Assembly (NCBI RefSeq): GCF_963973895.1
Contig: NZ_CAXBBF010000002.1
DNA: 64,000 nt
DNA from: Porticoccus sp950063125
GTDB lineage: Bacteria > Pseudomonadota > Gammaproteobacteria > Pseudomonadales > Porticoccaceae
Reading direction: 5' to 3' (one strand)
In this document: piece by piece, positions 9,701-18,845 of the stretch
Position numbering within the stretch: the stretch's first letter is position 1
How the letters are laid out: every line of letters starts with the position of its first letter
Notes under the pieces: generated by a model
The model's database searches: none
What the model saw: only the letters and a program-made list of their open reading frames with translations
Told to the model about the DNA's origin: nothing
Made by a program: the position numbers and the translations under genes

Positions 9701-11074
9701 TCAGTCATCATCCTCCAGGTAACGGTAGAGTGTGCGGCGGCCAATACCCAGCAGCTCGGCCGTGCGCCGTTTGTTGCCCTCCAGTCTCTCCAGCACATAA
9801 CGAACATAACGTCTTTCCACATCCTTCAGGGGAAGCAGTTGCTGCACTTCAATCGGCTCATCGAAAGTAGCTCTGTCCACTGCCTGGCCGGCACCTCGAT
9901 AACTGCGGATACGCTCCGGCAAATCATCGATATCGACTTCTTCCCCACGGGCAAAGGCCACCGCGCGCTCGATGGCATTGGACAATTCTCGAACATTGCC
10001 AGGAAAGGGATAATGGCGTAAACAGCGCAGCGCCGCCGGGGTGATCCCGGTTACCCGGGGCTCCGCCAATGCGCCGAAGCGCGCCAGAAAGTGGGCGGCG
10101 AGCAGATCAATATCATCCCCGCGACGGGCCAGTGGCGGGACCTCGAAAGAAAATGTTTCCAGCCGGTAAAACAGATCTGCCCGGAACAAACCGGATTCAA
10201 TATCGGCGACCGGGTCCCGGTTGGTGGCGGCCACGATACGAACATCGATCTGGCGTTCACGGTTTTCCCCGACCGGTCGCACTCGCCCGTCCTGAAGGAT
10301 ACGCAACAGCTTCGACTGCATCGCCCCCGGCATTTCACCGATTTCGTCCAACAGCAAGGTGCCACCCTCCGCCTCCGCAAACAGCCCCTTGCGGGCCCGC
10401 TGGGCACCGGTAAACGCGCCAGCGGTGTGGCCAAACAATTCACTCTCCAATAATTCGGAGGGTATACCCGCACAGTTCACTGCCAGAAAAGGACCATCGC
10501 ATCGATCGCTTTCGGCGTGCAGCGCACGAGCCACCAGCTCCTTGCCAACACCGCTCTCACCGGTAATCAGCACCGGGCCATTGGCCGCGGCGACCCGACG
10601 AATTTGTTCAAATAATTGTCTCATTGGAGCACTGCGACCGATCAACCCGTGAAAATCGCCGCTTTTCAGCATCTGTCGATAACGGGAAATTTCACTCCGT
10701 AACGCCCGACGCTCCAGTGCCCGTTCCACACTGAGCCGCAAATGGTCCAGATTGAGCGGTTTGGTAAGAAAATCGTCGGCGCCGCGCTGCAATGCATTGA
10801 CAGCCTGCTCCACAGTGCCAAATGCGGTGATCACCAGAAATGCCGGAGGCACCGGCAACTGACGGCTGTGGTCGAGCAGACTCAGCCCGGTCTCCCCCGG
10901 CAGGCGCACATCGCTGATAATCAGGTCCGGCGACCGGCTGGTCATCCAATACGCAGCGGCCTCGGCATCGCCGGCCTCCGCCACGGCAAAGCCATTCTCC
11001 TCCAGCTCTTCGCGAATCAGTCCGCGCAGGCCATTGTCGTCCTCGACAACGAGAATCAGTCCGGCATCAGGCAT
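9701..11074 (-). CDS. Sigma-54-dependent response regulator (NtrC/DctD class)
   Basis: Cytoplasmic transcription activator, 457 aa, with three domains. The receiver (about 1-120) has phospho-acceptor D55 (LIISDVRLPG) and switch lysine K105. The AAA+ domain (about 143-380) has Walker A TGESGVGKE (171-179), the sigma-54 contact loop GAFTGA (219-224) and Walker B LLLDEIGE (240-247). A Fis-type helix-turn-helix forms the end (LKDVERRYVRYVLERLEGNKRRTAELLGIGRRTLYRYL). The ATG at 11074 is chosen because the receiver begins there. It overlaps the upstream histidine kinase stop by eight bases, a sign of translational coupling. Its target genes are not evident; the nearby symporter is one candidate. 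Confidence 0.95.
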   Translation of the reverse strand: MPDAGLILVVEDDNGLRGLIREELEENGFAVAEAGDAEAAAYWMTSRSPDLIISDVRLPGETGLSLLDHSRQLPVPPAFLVITAFGTVEQAVNALQRGADDFLTKPLNLDHLRLSVERALERRALRSEISRYRQMLKSGDFHGLIGRSAPMRQLFEQIRRVAAANGPVLITGESGVGKELVARALHAESDRCDGPFLAVNCAGIPSELLESELFGHTAGAFTGAQRARKGLFAEAEGGTLLLDEIGEMPGAMQSKLLRILQDGRVRPVGENRERQIDVRIVAATNRDPVADIESGLFRADLFYRLETFSFEVPPLARRGDDIDLLAAHFLARFGALAEPRVTGITPAALRCLRHYPFPGNVRELSNAIERAVAFARGEEVDIDDLPERIRSYRGAGQAVDRATFDEPIEVQQLLPLKDVERRYVRYVLERLEGNKRRTAELLGIGRRTLYRYLEDDD

Positions 11075-12554
11075 CGGCAGTGTCCTCCCTCTGTGGCAAT
11101 AACAGGCAAAAGCGGGCACCGCCGCTATCAGTGTGGAAGACCTCGATCGCACCGCCGTGATCCCGGGCCGCCGCATGCGCTACTGCCAGACCGAGCCCGG
11201 TTCCCTGGCCCACCGGTTTCGTCGTGAAAAACGGTTCAAACAGATGGGGATAGTCATCATCGCTGATACCCGGCCCGTCGTCCTCAAAACAGTAACGAAC
11301 CCCGTCCGGACAAATCTCACAGCTCACCACAACCCGAGCCCGGGCAGCCTGAAAGGCATTTTGCAACAGGTTGGTCAATGCCTGCTCCAGTCTGATCAAA
11401 TCGACCTTCACTGACTGTGTCTTCGTATCCGGAGAGATTCTTTGGTCGACCCGGATCGAGGCGGGGCTCACAACCCGTTTGAGGGCACTCAGCAGCGGCT
11501 GACAAGCGGCAACCGTACGGCGATCCAGTGGATTTGACCGACCAGAATCCAGGAGCTGGCGGATAATCCGCTCCATACGAGCCGACTCCCTGCGAATGGC
11601 ATCCAGCGCATTCATCACGGCCGGGGGCAGGCGGTCGCCGTACCGTAACGCCCGCTGGGCCTTGCCGTCCACTGTGCTGAGGGGGCTCCCCAGCTCATGG
11701 GCGACACCGGCAGAAAGTTGCCCAAGGGCAGCCAGTTTTTCCGACTGGTGCAGTTTTTCGGTCAGCTCGGCCTCGCGGTCTTTTTGCGCTGCCAGCGCTT
11801 CACTGGAGCGGGCGATCGCATTGAGCATTTCGTTAATACCACCTGCCAATAACTGCATCTCACGGGGACCCTTTCGGTCAAAACGGTGTTGCAGCTCCCC
11901 CGAACGAATCCGAGCCAGCCCCGACTTCACAGCGACCAGATGCCGACCCAGTGTCCAGCGATAGCCCAATAGAATAATCAGCGTCAGGATAATCGCCGAA
12001 ACCACCAGCACCGAGAGACTGTGGGTGCGAAGCTGACTGAGATAATTGTCGAAATCGCTGCCGCGCCGGGTAATTTGCAACAGGCCACTGATCTGCTCAC
12101 CGGCATCCACCAACGGCACAAAATAGGAAAACACCGCCTCTTTACCCACCCGGGCAAATTCACCCTGCCCTTCACCCCGATTGGCAATCCGTACCGCCTG
12201 CTCACTGCCCATTGAGGGCTCTCTGGCACCGCTGGCATAAATGGTTTTTCCCCGGCGATCATAGACATAAACACCGTACACCCGATCGATGGTAAAGGCC
12301 GATTCCAGAGCTCGCTTGATGGTCTCTTCATAGCCGCGCTCAAGGGCGTGACTCAAAGGCAGACGAATTGCCCTGGCAATAAGTTCGATATCCTCCTGCA
12401 TGCGATCGCGGCTGTTGCGCTCCAGCAGATTGATGCTGTACCAGCCAGTCAGTCCCATCACTGCGAGAAACGGCAGCAGTACGGTAACGAGCAAGGTCAG
12501 GCTGAGGGGTAACGGTAGTATCCACGCACGGATTTTATAAAATTCAGGCCGCAT
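11067..12554 (-). CDS. Membrane sensor histidine kinase (NtrB/DctB-like)
   Basis: Inner-membrane kinase partner of the downstream regulator, 495 aa. TM1 is about residues 11-37 and a single-CACHE-like periplasmic sensor about 38-178 (YGVYVYDRRGKTIYAS resembles PAS/CACHE strands). TM2 is about 180-199, then HAMP (about 200-253), HisKA with phospho-histidine H286 (GVAHELGSPLSTVDG), and an HATPase_c domain with N box (NLLQNAFQAA), G1 (DDGPGI, 425-430) and G2 (GTGLGLA, 451-457). In the H-box, GSPL replaces the commoner NPL. The stimulus is presumably a periplasmic small ligand, by analogy with DctB. The kinase gene is first in a two-gene operon. Confidence 0.94.
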   Translation of the reverse strand: MRPEFYKIRAWILPLPLSLTLLVTVLLPFLAVMGLTGWYSINLLERNSRDRMQEDIELIARAIRLPLSHALERGYEETIKRALESAFTIDRVYGVYVYDRRGKTIYASGAREPSMGSEQAVRIANRGEGQGEFARVGKEAVFSYFVPLVDAGEQISGLLQITRRGSDFDNYLSQLRTHSLSVLVVSAIILTLIILLGYRWTLGRHLVAVKSGLARIRSGELQHRFDRKGPREMQLLAGGINEMLNAIARSSEALAAQKDREAELTEKLHQSEKLAALGQLSAGVAHELGSPLSTVDGKAQRALRYGDRLPPAVMNALDAIRRESARMERIIRQLLDSGRSNPLDRRTVAACQPLLSALKRVVSPASIRVDQRISPDTKTQSVKVDLIRLEQALTNLLQNAFQAARARVVVSCEICPDGVRYCFEDDGPGISDDDYPHLFEPFFTTKPVGQGTGLGLAVAHAAARDHGGAIEVFHTDSGGARFCLLLPQREDTADA

Positions 12555-12599
12555 GGCTTGTCACCCTACCGTATTTTCCCGGGAAACTCCCGTGAACAT

Positions 12600-12780
12600 C
12601 GGTGTTTTCTCGGACCTGAGGAGGTCGGCTCGAACCTGAGGAGGCTGAGGAGACTGAGGAGGATTGACTCAAAACGGCTTATGGCCGTTTTGCCCCCTAC
12701 GGGGCTGCGCAACTTGCCGTTGCTGGGTCCAACTTCCTCACGGAAGTTGTCGAACCTGAGGAGGTTCTCACCGCCGTCGT
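12600..12780. repeat. tRNA-proximal hairpin array (Arg side)
   Basis: Non-coding stretch of short palindromes and repeats just beyond the tRNA-Arg terminator. It has four copies of CTGAGGAGG (with further partial copies), a hairpin AAAACGGC-TTAT-GCCGTTTT, the CCCC-TAC-GGGG stem, and the ACTTCC-TCAC-GGAAGT stem. On the minus strand it starts with GTGAGAACC...GTTCGACAA and ends with GAGTCAATCC. A similarly organised array lies beyond tRNA-Ser (39010-39160). The open frame running through here into the tRNA is an artefact. Confidence 0.7.
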
Positions 12781-12787
12781 GGCCCAT

Positions 12788-12818
12788 AAAAAACCCCCGC
12801 CTTTTCAGGCGAGGGTTT
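12788..12818 (-). terminator. Terminator of tRNA-Arg
   Basis: On the minus strand, stem AAACCCTCGCC/GGCGGGGGTTT with a short GAAAA-type loop is followed by a T run, directly after the 3' end of tRNA-Arg. The orientation matches the tRNA. Confidence 0.85.
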
Positions 12819-12824
12819 CATTTA

Positions 12825-12901
12825 TGGCGCACTCGGGAGGATTCGAACCTCCGACCGCTCGGTTCGTAGCCGAGTACTCTATCCAGCTGAGCTACGAGTG
12901 C
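12825..12901 (-). tRNA. tRNA-Arg (anticodon ACG)
   Basis: 77-nt cloverleaf on the minus strand. Acceptor GCACTCG pairs with CGAGTGC, discriminator G, encoded CCA (12825-12827). The D-arm contains AGCTCAGCTGGATAGAGT, the anticodon stem CTCGG/CCGAG closes the loop CTACGAA with ACG, and the T-arm is GGAGG-TTCGAAT-CCTCC. In E. coli and pseudomonads this tRNA lies immediately after tRNA-Ser(GCT) beside csrA; here it is about 26 kb away from that partner. Confidence 0.98.
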
Positions 12902-13059
12902 GTGAGGCCGCGTAATATATTGAAGTGACTCCGGAGAGTCAAGTCGAAAAGCCATTTTGGTTAGGTGGCAGAGGCGTTTGTTGCATATTGCCACGACTTA
13001 AATTGAAGATGTTGTTGGACGGCCAATCAGGCAATAATAGGCCTTAAAGGGAGACGAAT

Positions 13060-14067
13060 ATGCTGCGCATAGCAATTAACGGCTACGGCCGTATCGGCAG
13101 GAACATCCTCAGGGCTTATTACGAAAGGCCAGAGCTCGGGGAGCACATGACCATTGTCGCGATCAATGATCAGGGCAATGTGGCCATCAACGCTCACCTG
13201 ACCCGGTTTGACAGTGTTCACGGTCAATTCCACCAGCCGGTAAATCACGATGACGAGACCCTGTTCATCGGCGAGGACGCCATCAGGGTGCTCGCCGAGC
13301 GGGATCCGGCCAAGCTGCCCTGGCGGGCGTTGCAGGTAGATATCGTGCTCGAATGCACCGGGCTTTTCACCGAGCGTGAAAACGCCGCGAAGCACTTGCA
13401 AGCCGGTGCCAGAAAAGTGCTGATTTCGGCACCGGGCAAAGATGTGGATGCCACCGTCGTGTTCGGCATCAATCATGGGCTACTGACCGCCGAACACCGC
13501 ATCGTATCCAATGCCTCCTGCACCACCAACTGTCTGGCGCCGGTGGTTCAGCCGCTGTCGGCCACCCTCGGCATTGAAACAGGTTTCATGACCACAGTTC
13601 ATGCCTACACCAATGATCAGCATCTGGTGGATGTCTACCACGAAGATCTTTACCGGGCGCGCTCGGCCACATTATCCATGATTCCCACCCGCACGGGGGC
13701 TGCCAAAGCCATTGGTCTGGTGCTGCCCGAACTCTCGGGAAAGCTGGACGGTATGGCAGTCAGGGTGCCCACCGCCAATGTATCGCTGGTGGATCTCACC
13801 TTTACGGCCAGCCGCGCCACCACAGCGACCGAAGTGAACGATATCATGCAGCAGGCAGCGCGCGGCCTGCTGGGTGAAGTGCTCGCTTATACGGAGGAAC
13901 CGATGGTGTCCGTCGATTTCAACCACTCCGCCTACTCCAGTATTTTCGATGGCTCGCACACTCGGGTTTCCGGCCAGCTGGTCAAAGTCCTCGCCTGGTA
14001 TGACAATGAGTGGGGGTTTTCCAACCGCATGCTCGATACCTGCCTGGTCATGGGCCGACATCTGTAG
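13060..14067 (+). CDS. gap: Type I glyceraldehyde-3-phosphate dehydrogenase
   Basis: NAD(P)-dependent phosphorylating GAPDH, 335 aa, of central carbon metabolism. NAD-binding N-terminus INGYGRIGRN (7-16), catalytic SNASCTTNC with C154, catalytic H181 in TTVHAYTNDQ, phosphate-binding TRTGAAKA, and the C-terminal AWYDNEWGFSNRM signature are all present. The HAYTNDQ form and the overall sequence match the Pseudomonas-type gap gene. Erythrose-4-phosphate dehydrogenase is the main alternative but is less likely, because the family-specific HSAMHDQQ stretch is absent. A purine-rich AAAGGGAGA site precedes the ATG. pgi follows on the same strand after 132 bases, pairing two sugar-phosphate enzymes. 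Confidence 0.95.
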   Translation: MLRIAINGYGRIGRNILRAYYERPELGEHMTIVAINDQGNVAINAHLTRFDSVHGQFHQPVNHDDETLFIGEDAIRVLAERDPAKLPWRALQVDIVLECTGLFTERENAAKHLQAGARKVLISAPGKDVDATVVFGINHGLLTAEHRIVSNASCTTNCLAPVVQPLSATLGIETGFMTTVHAYTNDQHLVDVYHEDLYRARSATLSMIPTRTGAAKAIGLVLPELSGKLDGMAVRVPTANVSLVDLTFTASRATTATEVNDIMQQAARGLLGEVLAYTEEPMVSVDFNHSAYSSIFDGSHTRVSGQLVKVLAWYDNEWGFSNRMLDTCLVMGRHL

Positions 14068-14199
14068 AGTGAGCGGTGTTAAAATAATAAGACAGACTAG
14101 TAGACTACAGCCAGACCTTTCCATACCAACTGTCATCATCGCGTATGCGATACTGGCCGACAGAATCAGACAGCGACCAAAACCAAACGAGCCCCCCGC

Positions 14200-15828
14200 A
14201 TGACAAAGACAACCTCCTCTCCCGATACACTGCCAGCCTGGCATACGCTGGAAACACTGGCAGAGGGGGGCAAACGACTCGACTTGATGTCGCTGTTCCA
14301 GAAGGACCCGGATCGCCATCGGCGTTTTGCCCTGTCGGTTGACGGGTTATTACTGGATTATTCAAAAAATCTGATCGACGAAACCATTTTTTCAACCCTG
14401 CTGACCCTCGCCGAACAATCCACACTGGAGCAACAGCGAGACACCCTGTTCAACGGCGGGCTAATCAATAGTTCGGAACAACGCGCTGCGCTTCACACCG
14501 CCCTGCGAGGTGAGCGGGAAGATGGTTACCGGTTCGGGGGAGAGGCCCTGGACGAACAGATTAGCGCCACACTGGCCGAGATGGCGGCTATCAGCAGCTC
14601 AATCCGCGAAGGCACATGGCTCGGTGTCACGGGCAAGCCCGTACAGGATATCGTTCATATCGGCATCGGCGGCTCGGTACTCGGCCCTCAGCTGGCCTGT
14701 CAGGCATTGCGCCCCTACAGGCACCCGGACCTCCGGGTTCACTTTATCGCCAACGTGGATGGGGAGGATGTACTCAACATCCTCAATCAACTGGATCCCG
14801 AACGAACCCTGGTAATTGTCGCCAGCAAGACCTTTACCACCCAGGAAACACTGTTAAACACACGCACCACCCTGCACTGGCTGGAGAATAAACTGCAGCT
14901 ATCGGGGATGGTGAATAGCCGCCAGATCATCGCCCTGACCGCCAATCGTCAGAACGCCGAAACCTTCGGTATCCCGTCATCACAGATTCTGACATTTGAC
15001 GAGTGGGTCGGTGGTCGCTACTCGGTATGGTCCTGTGTGGGACTGACCATTTCAATCAGCCTGGGACACGAGCACTTTACAGAGATGCTAAGTGGCGCCC
15101 GGGCAATGGATCGGCATTTCCGGTCAGCACCCTTCGCCAAAAACATGCCTGTAATTCTGGCCTTGCTGGGTATCTGGTACCGGAATTTTCTAGACGCACC
15201 ATCGGTGGCCATCATCCCCTACTGCCAACGTCTGTCATTGCTACCCAGCTATCTACAACAGCTCGATATGGAGAGTAACGGCAAGTCTGTCTCGCAGTCC
15301 GGCGAAACCATTGATTACCCGACAGGTCCCGTCCTCTGGGGACAAACGGGCACCAATGCTCAGCACACCTTTTTTCAGCTGTTTCATCAAAGTAACCATT
15401 TAATTCCGCTCGACCTGGTCGCCACAGTCCATGAACCCGAAAGCATCAATGAACATCACCGCACACTGCTGGCGAATTTGCTGGCGCAGGCATCTGCCTT
15501 GATGGCGGGCAATAGAGACCAACCGGACCTCCCGGCCCACCTGATCTGTCCCGGTAACAAACCCTCGAACATGCTGCTACTCGATGCCCTCACACCCTAC
15601 CATCTCGGCCAGGTGCTGGCACTCTACGAGCACAAGGTATTCGTGCAGGGCGCGATCTGGAACATCAATTCCTACGACCAATGGGGCGTCGAACTCGGTA
15701 AAGGCATTGCGTCCGGTCTGCTGTCTGAACATGACAGCATGAGAAACGGCGTAGATGCACCTGACCCGTCTACACGGCAATTGCTTGACCACATCAGCCG
15801 CCGCACGGGATTATTCAAAATCCCCTGA
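14200..15828 (+). CDS. pgi: Glucose-6-phosphate isomerase
   Basis: Cytoplasmic enzyme converting glucose-6-phosphate and fructose-6-phosphate, 542 aa (E. coli 549). Hallmarks: IGIGGSVLGPQLA, ASKTFTTQETL (sugar-phosphate binding), the first signature FDEWVGGRYSVWSCVG, the catalytic-glutamate block GTNAQHTFFQLFHQ, and the second signature INSYDQWGVELGKGIA with its lysine. One variation from the common DWVGGRYS is seen (EWVGGRYS). The gene lies downstream of gap on the same strand; the 132-base gap leaves open a separate promoter. No disruption. Confidence 0.97.
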   Translation: MTKTTSSPDTLPAWHTLETLAEGGKRLDLMSLFQKDPDRHRRFALSVDGLLLDYSKNLIDETIFSTLLTLAEQSTLEQQRDTLFNGGLINSSEQRAALHTALRGEREDGYRFGGEALDEQISATLAEMAAISSSIREGTWLGVTGKPVQDIVHIGIGGSVLGPQLACQALRPYRHPDLRVHFIANVDGEDVLNILNQLDPERTLVIVASKTFTTQETLLNTRTTLHWLENKLQLSGMVNSRQIIALTANRQNAETFGIPSSQILTFDEWVGGRYSVWSCVGLTISISLGHEHFTEMLSGARAMDRHFRSAPFAKNMPVILALLGIWYRNFLDAPSVAIIPYCQRLSLLPSYLQQLDMESNGKSVSQSGETIDYPTGPVLWGQTGTNAQHTFFQLFHQSNHLIPLDLVATVHEPESINEHHRTLLANLLAQASALMAGNRDQPDLPAHLICPGNKPSNMLLLDALTPYHLGQVLALYEHKVFVQGAIWNINSYDQWGVELGKGIASGLLSEHDSMRNGVDAPDPSTRQLLDHISRRTGLFKIP

Positions 15829-15900
15829 CACGCCCCGCCACCAGCCTGTCAGGGGGGAGAACTGCCAGCAACGGCGTCAAACAGAAATACAGCAGGGGAA

Positions 15901-16185
15901 TCAACCAGACACAGCGCGCAAAATACCCAGCATGAAACAACGACTGATCAGATAGATCGAGTTATTGGCACCCAGCTTGAGCCGGGCACTTCGCATGTGG
16001 AGCTTGACCGTGGCCGGGGTGATACCCAACAGTACCGCCACCTCATCATTGGTCTTGCCCAGCGCGATCCTCAATACAACTTCTGATTCACGTTTGGTCA
16101 GACCATAGAGCGGGTAAACAGCCAGCTTTTTTGCACCATTCCGGTAGGATTCATTAAATTCCAGCACATCGGTATTCATTTTCAT
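15901..16185 (-). CDS. Single-domain LuxR-type HTH protein
   Basis: Small DNA-binding protein, 94 aa, consisting almost only of a GerE/LuxR helix-turn-helix (about residues 28-85: YGLTKRESEVVLRIALGKTNDEVAVLLGITPATVKLHMRSARLKLGANN). No receiver or ligand-binding domain fits in the first 25 residues. The family binds DNA as dimers, normally under control of an attached sensor, so this protein is either constitutively active or controlled at expression level. It stands alone, convergent with pgi, and lies upstream of the RND/DUF1302 envelope module, which it may or may not control. Confidence 0.8.
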   Translation of the reverse strand: MKMNTDVLEFNESYRNGAKKLAVYPLYGLTKRESEVVLRIALGKTNDEVAVLLGITPATVKLHMRSARLKLGANNSIYLISRCFMLGILRAVSG

Positions 16186-16348
16186 TATTGTTGTTGGGTC
16201 AAATCCGTATTTTCAGTTAATGGTTGGTTCGATCAATCGAGCCGGTAAAATGAAGACATCTACCAGCCTTATCAACTTTACCTCAAGGCCAAAGCGAACA
16301 CCTCTTAGATAACTGGCCATAAAACACTGAACCCGATATCTACGCTAC

Positions 16349-16377
16349 AAAAAAACAAGGCCCTTGCGGGCCCTGTT
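16349..16377 (-). terminator. Terminator after the RND-family gene
   Basis: On the minus strand, CAGGGCCC-GCAA-GGGCCTTG is followed by a run of seven T residues (16349-16355). It lies 34 bases past the RND stop and closes the DUF1302-DUF1329-YCF48-RND unit. Confidence 0.88.
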
Positions 16378-16410
16378 TAATCTTGCATTGGAATTCAGGC
16401 TATTCTCCTG

Positions 16411-18759
16411 TCAGTGGTGCTGTACTTCACCAAACAGGAAACGCGGCTTGAAGATAAAGGCAAGAGCCGGCATCAGGAACAGTGCACTCAATGCAGAGAC
16501 ACACAGCCACAGACCAATCAACATCCCCATCTCAGCCTGGAATCTCAATGAAGAGAACAACCATACAGCAACGCTGGCAATCAGTACCAGAGCAGTTACC
16601 AGCACACCCCGTCCCGCACAGTGCAGAGACATGGAAATAGCTTCGATGTGTGACTTGCCAGATTTGTATTCGATCTGGATACGGTCACAGATGTACAGTG
16701 CGTAGTCCACACCGAGGCCAATACCCAGCGCAGCAACGGGCACGGTATTGATGTTCATACCAATGTTCTGCCATGCCATGAAGGCGAAGGTTACCAGATT
16801 GGACAACACCACCGGGACCATAAAGAACATCCCCGCAATACTGGAGCGATACACAATGATACACATCATCACTAGGATGAAGAGCGCCAGTGCAATCGAC
16901 TGAATCTGTCCGGAGAGGATAACCTCGTTCACCGCACCGATCACGCCGATGATCCCGCCAGCCATGTGAATGGTCAGCCCTTCGACTTCCATGTTGTCCT
17001 TGAACTCATTGATCCGGGCGATCGCTGTCTGGATAGTCTTACCCTGACGATCAGTGAAGAACAACGTCACCGAAGCATTGGTGGCTTTCACATCGGTAAA
17101 GCCAAGCAGGTCACCGGGCTCAGAGGCACGTTCGAACATATAGATCAGTTCGGCGTTGTTGGTGGTCGTTTCACCCAGCTCCACATAGCGGTAGTTACCT
17201 TCCCGCACTGTCTGGTTAACCGTAGGCAACACATCCGCCAAGGACAGACTACCGCCAATTTCGTCCTGTTGCTCCATGTATCGCTGGAAACGCAACATGC
17301 TGTCCAGAGACTCGACCTCTTTCATCAGGCCCTGCTCGTCTCGGGTTTCATTACCAAACACCACGAACATCCGGTCAGCACCCGGGAACTTGCTGTTGAT
17401 ATTGTCAGAGTCGATATTGTAACGGGCATCAGGCCAGAGAATCGGTGAACCGGGATTGGCATCACCCACTTTCAGATCCACGGCGTAAAAACCACAGACA
17501 ACAAACAGCGCCAGCGCGAACGTCACCACCACGTAGCGCGCACGGGTTTCCACAAGTTTCACACACATGTTAAGGAAGGGACGGATCACCAGCAGGTCAA
17601 GATTCAGCGGGTGGGCGTAGGACTTGGGTTTTCTGACCCATGACAGCAGGATCGGCGTGACAATAATCGAGCTCACCGCCACCGTACCAACCCAGACAAC
17701 CGCCAGTACCACCAGTTTCTGCAACAGCGGAATCGGGCTGATCGCAACTACCGTCACACAGCCAGCATCCGTAGCAATACCCAGTAAGCCGGGACGCAAC
17801 AGGTCCTTCAGGGTCAGACGGGCCGCCTCTATTGAACAGAGATCATGGCCCTCGGTCATCTTGTCAATTTCTTCGTGGAAACGGGTGATCATCTGCACCG
17901 AATGCGATACCGCACGGGCGGTAATCAACATCGCCACTACCACTACCAGCGGATCGAAGTGAATACCCAGCATATGGGCGGCGCCCAGTGCCCAAGTGGC
18001 ACTGATGGCACCGGACAACAGTGGCAACAGTGTACCGCGCCAGGTTCTGTTGATCAGGAACAGCAGTACCAGGAAGATTAACGCAGCCACCAGCACCAGA
18101 TTCATGGTTTCAGGCAGGAAGTGGTTTACCCAACCGTACAGAACCGGATTACCCACCAGGCTGATATTGACAGTATCATCATCCAACCGGTCTACCAGTT
18201 CGTAGGCCTGTTTATAGGCGCGGTTGTACTCGAGAAGATTGTCGTAGAAATCCACCGTCACCAGCGTTGCCGTCAGATCTTTGGACACATAGGGCCCATA
18301 GACCAGCGGGCTGCGCAAGATTGCTTCCCGAAGCCTTTCAATACCGGCCTCGTCTTCCGGAAGAGCAGGCCACATATAGGGGAAACTTTCAATCCCCTCT
18401 GTGGAAGCGCGCACTTCCTTCAGTTTTTTACCGGCGATCGAATAGATCTGGAATTCATTGATCGCATTGATCTTGTAAAGGCCCTGGGTCAGATCACGGA
18501 CCTTCTTCAAAACCGGCATCTGGAAAATATCACCTTCTTCCGCTTCGATCATGAAGGTGATGATATTGGTGCCACCGAAGGTGTTTTTGTATTCGTTGTG
18601 TATCTGAACATAGGGATGCGAGGTCGGCATCAGGTCGTCAAATACGGTTTTAACTTCGATATTCTGTGCAAAGTAAGCAAATATAACTGTGAGAACAGCC
18701 ACCACTGCCAGAACACTTTTTCTGAATTTGATACAGGCAAGTGCAAATTTTTCTAACAT
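16411..18759 (-). CDS. RND/MMPL superfamily transporter
   Basis: Inner-membrane efflux-type protein, 782 aa. It has the two-halves architecture of MMPL/HpnN-like RND proteins: a helix near residues 15-35, a periplasmic loop, five helices (starting LVLVAALIFLVLLFLINRTWRGTLLPLLSG), a second periplasmic loop and a second five-helix bundle. The conserved helix motif ALGIGLGVDYALYICDRI contains the aspartate of the proton relay, and a partner segment VVVVAMLITARAVSHSVQ is in the first half. The ATG at 18759 is chosen because GGAGG lies six bases upstream. It is last gene in the minus-strand unit with YCF48-like, DUF1329 and DUF1302 proteins. That set recurs in proteobacteria beside hydrophobic-substrate catabolism genes; the direction and substrate of transport are unproven. 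Confidence 0.9.
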   Translation of the reverse strand: MLEKFALACIKFRKSVLAVVAVLTVIFAYFAQNIEVKTVFDDLMPTSHPYVQIHNEYKNTFGGTNIITFMIEAEEGDIFQMPVLKKVRDLTQGLYKINAINEFQIYSIAGKKLKEVRASTEGIESFPYMWPALPEDEAGIERLREAILRSPLVYGPYVSKDLTATLVTVDFYDNLLEYNRAYKQAYELVDRLDDDTVNISLVGNPVLYGWVNHFLPETMNLVLVAALIFLVLLFLINRTWRGTLLPLLSGAISATWALGAAHMLGIHFDPLVVVVAMLITARAVSHSVQMITRFHEEIDKMTEGHDLCSIEAARLTLKDLLRPGLLGIATDAGCVTVVAISPIPLLQKLVVLAVVWVGTVAVSSIIVTPILLSWVRKPKSYAHPLNLDLLVIRPFLNMCVKLVETRARYVVVTFALALFVVCGFYAVDLKVGDANPGSPILWPDARYNIDSDNINSKFPGADRMFVVFGNETRDEQGLMKEVESLDSMLRFQRYMEQQDEIGGSLSLADVLPTVNQTVREGNYRYVELGETTTNNAELIYMFERASEPGDLLGFTDVKATNASVTLFFTDRQGKTIQTAIARINEFKDNMEVEGLTIHMAGGIIGVIGAVNEVILSGQIQSIALALFILVMMCIIVYRSSIAGMFFMVPVVLSNLVTFAFMAWQNIGMNINTVPVAALGIGLGVDYALYICDRIQIEYKSGKSHIEAISMSLHCAGRGVLVTALVLIASVAVWLFSSLRFQAEMGMLIGLWLCVSALSALFLMPALAFIFKPRFLFGEVQHH

Positions 18760-18845
18760 GTTATCCTCCACCAACCATCCGAAACTGCCTGGATGGGCGC
18801 ATCTTTTAATTGTTTATTTGAATCGTCACGCAACTGTGTCAATGA

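Noticed and set aside
12600..12780. CRISPR-like appearance of repeated CTGAGGAGG units
   Set aside because: Units are only about 9 bp, irregularly spaced, without spacers or cas genes.
12558..12869. 103-codon plus-strand frame ending in WRTREDSNLRPLGS
   Set aside because: Its end is the antisense reading of tRNA-Arg and its start runs through hairpin repeats; this is a well-known spurious protein type.
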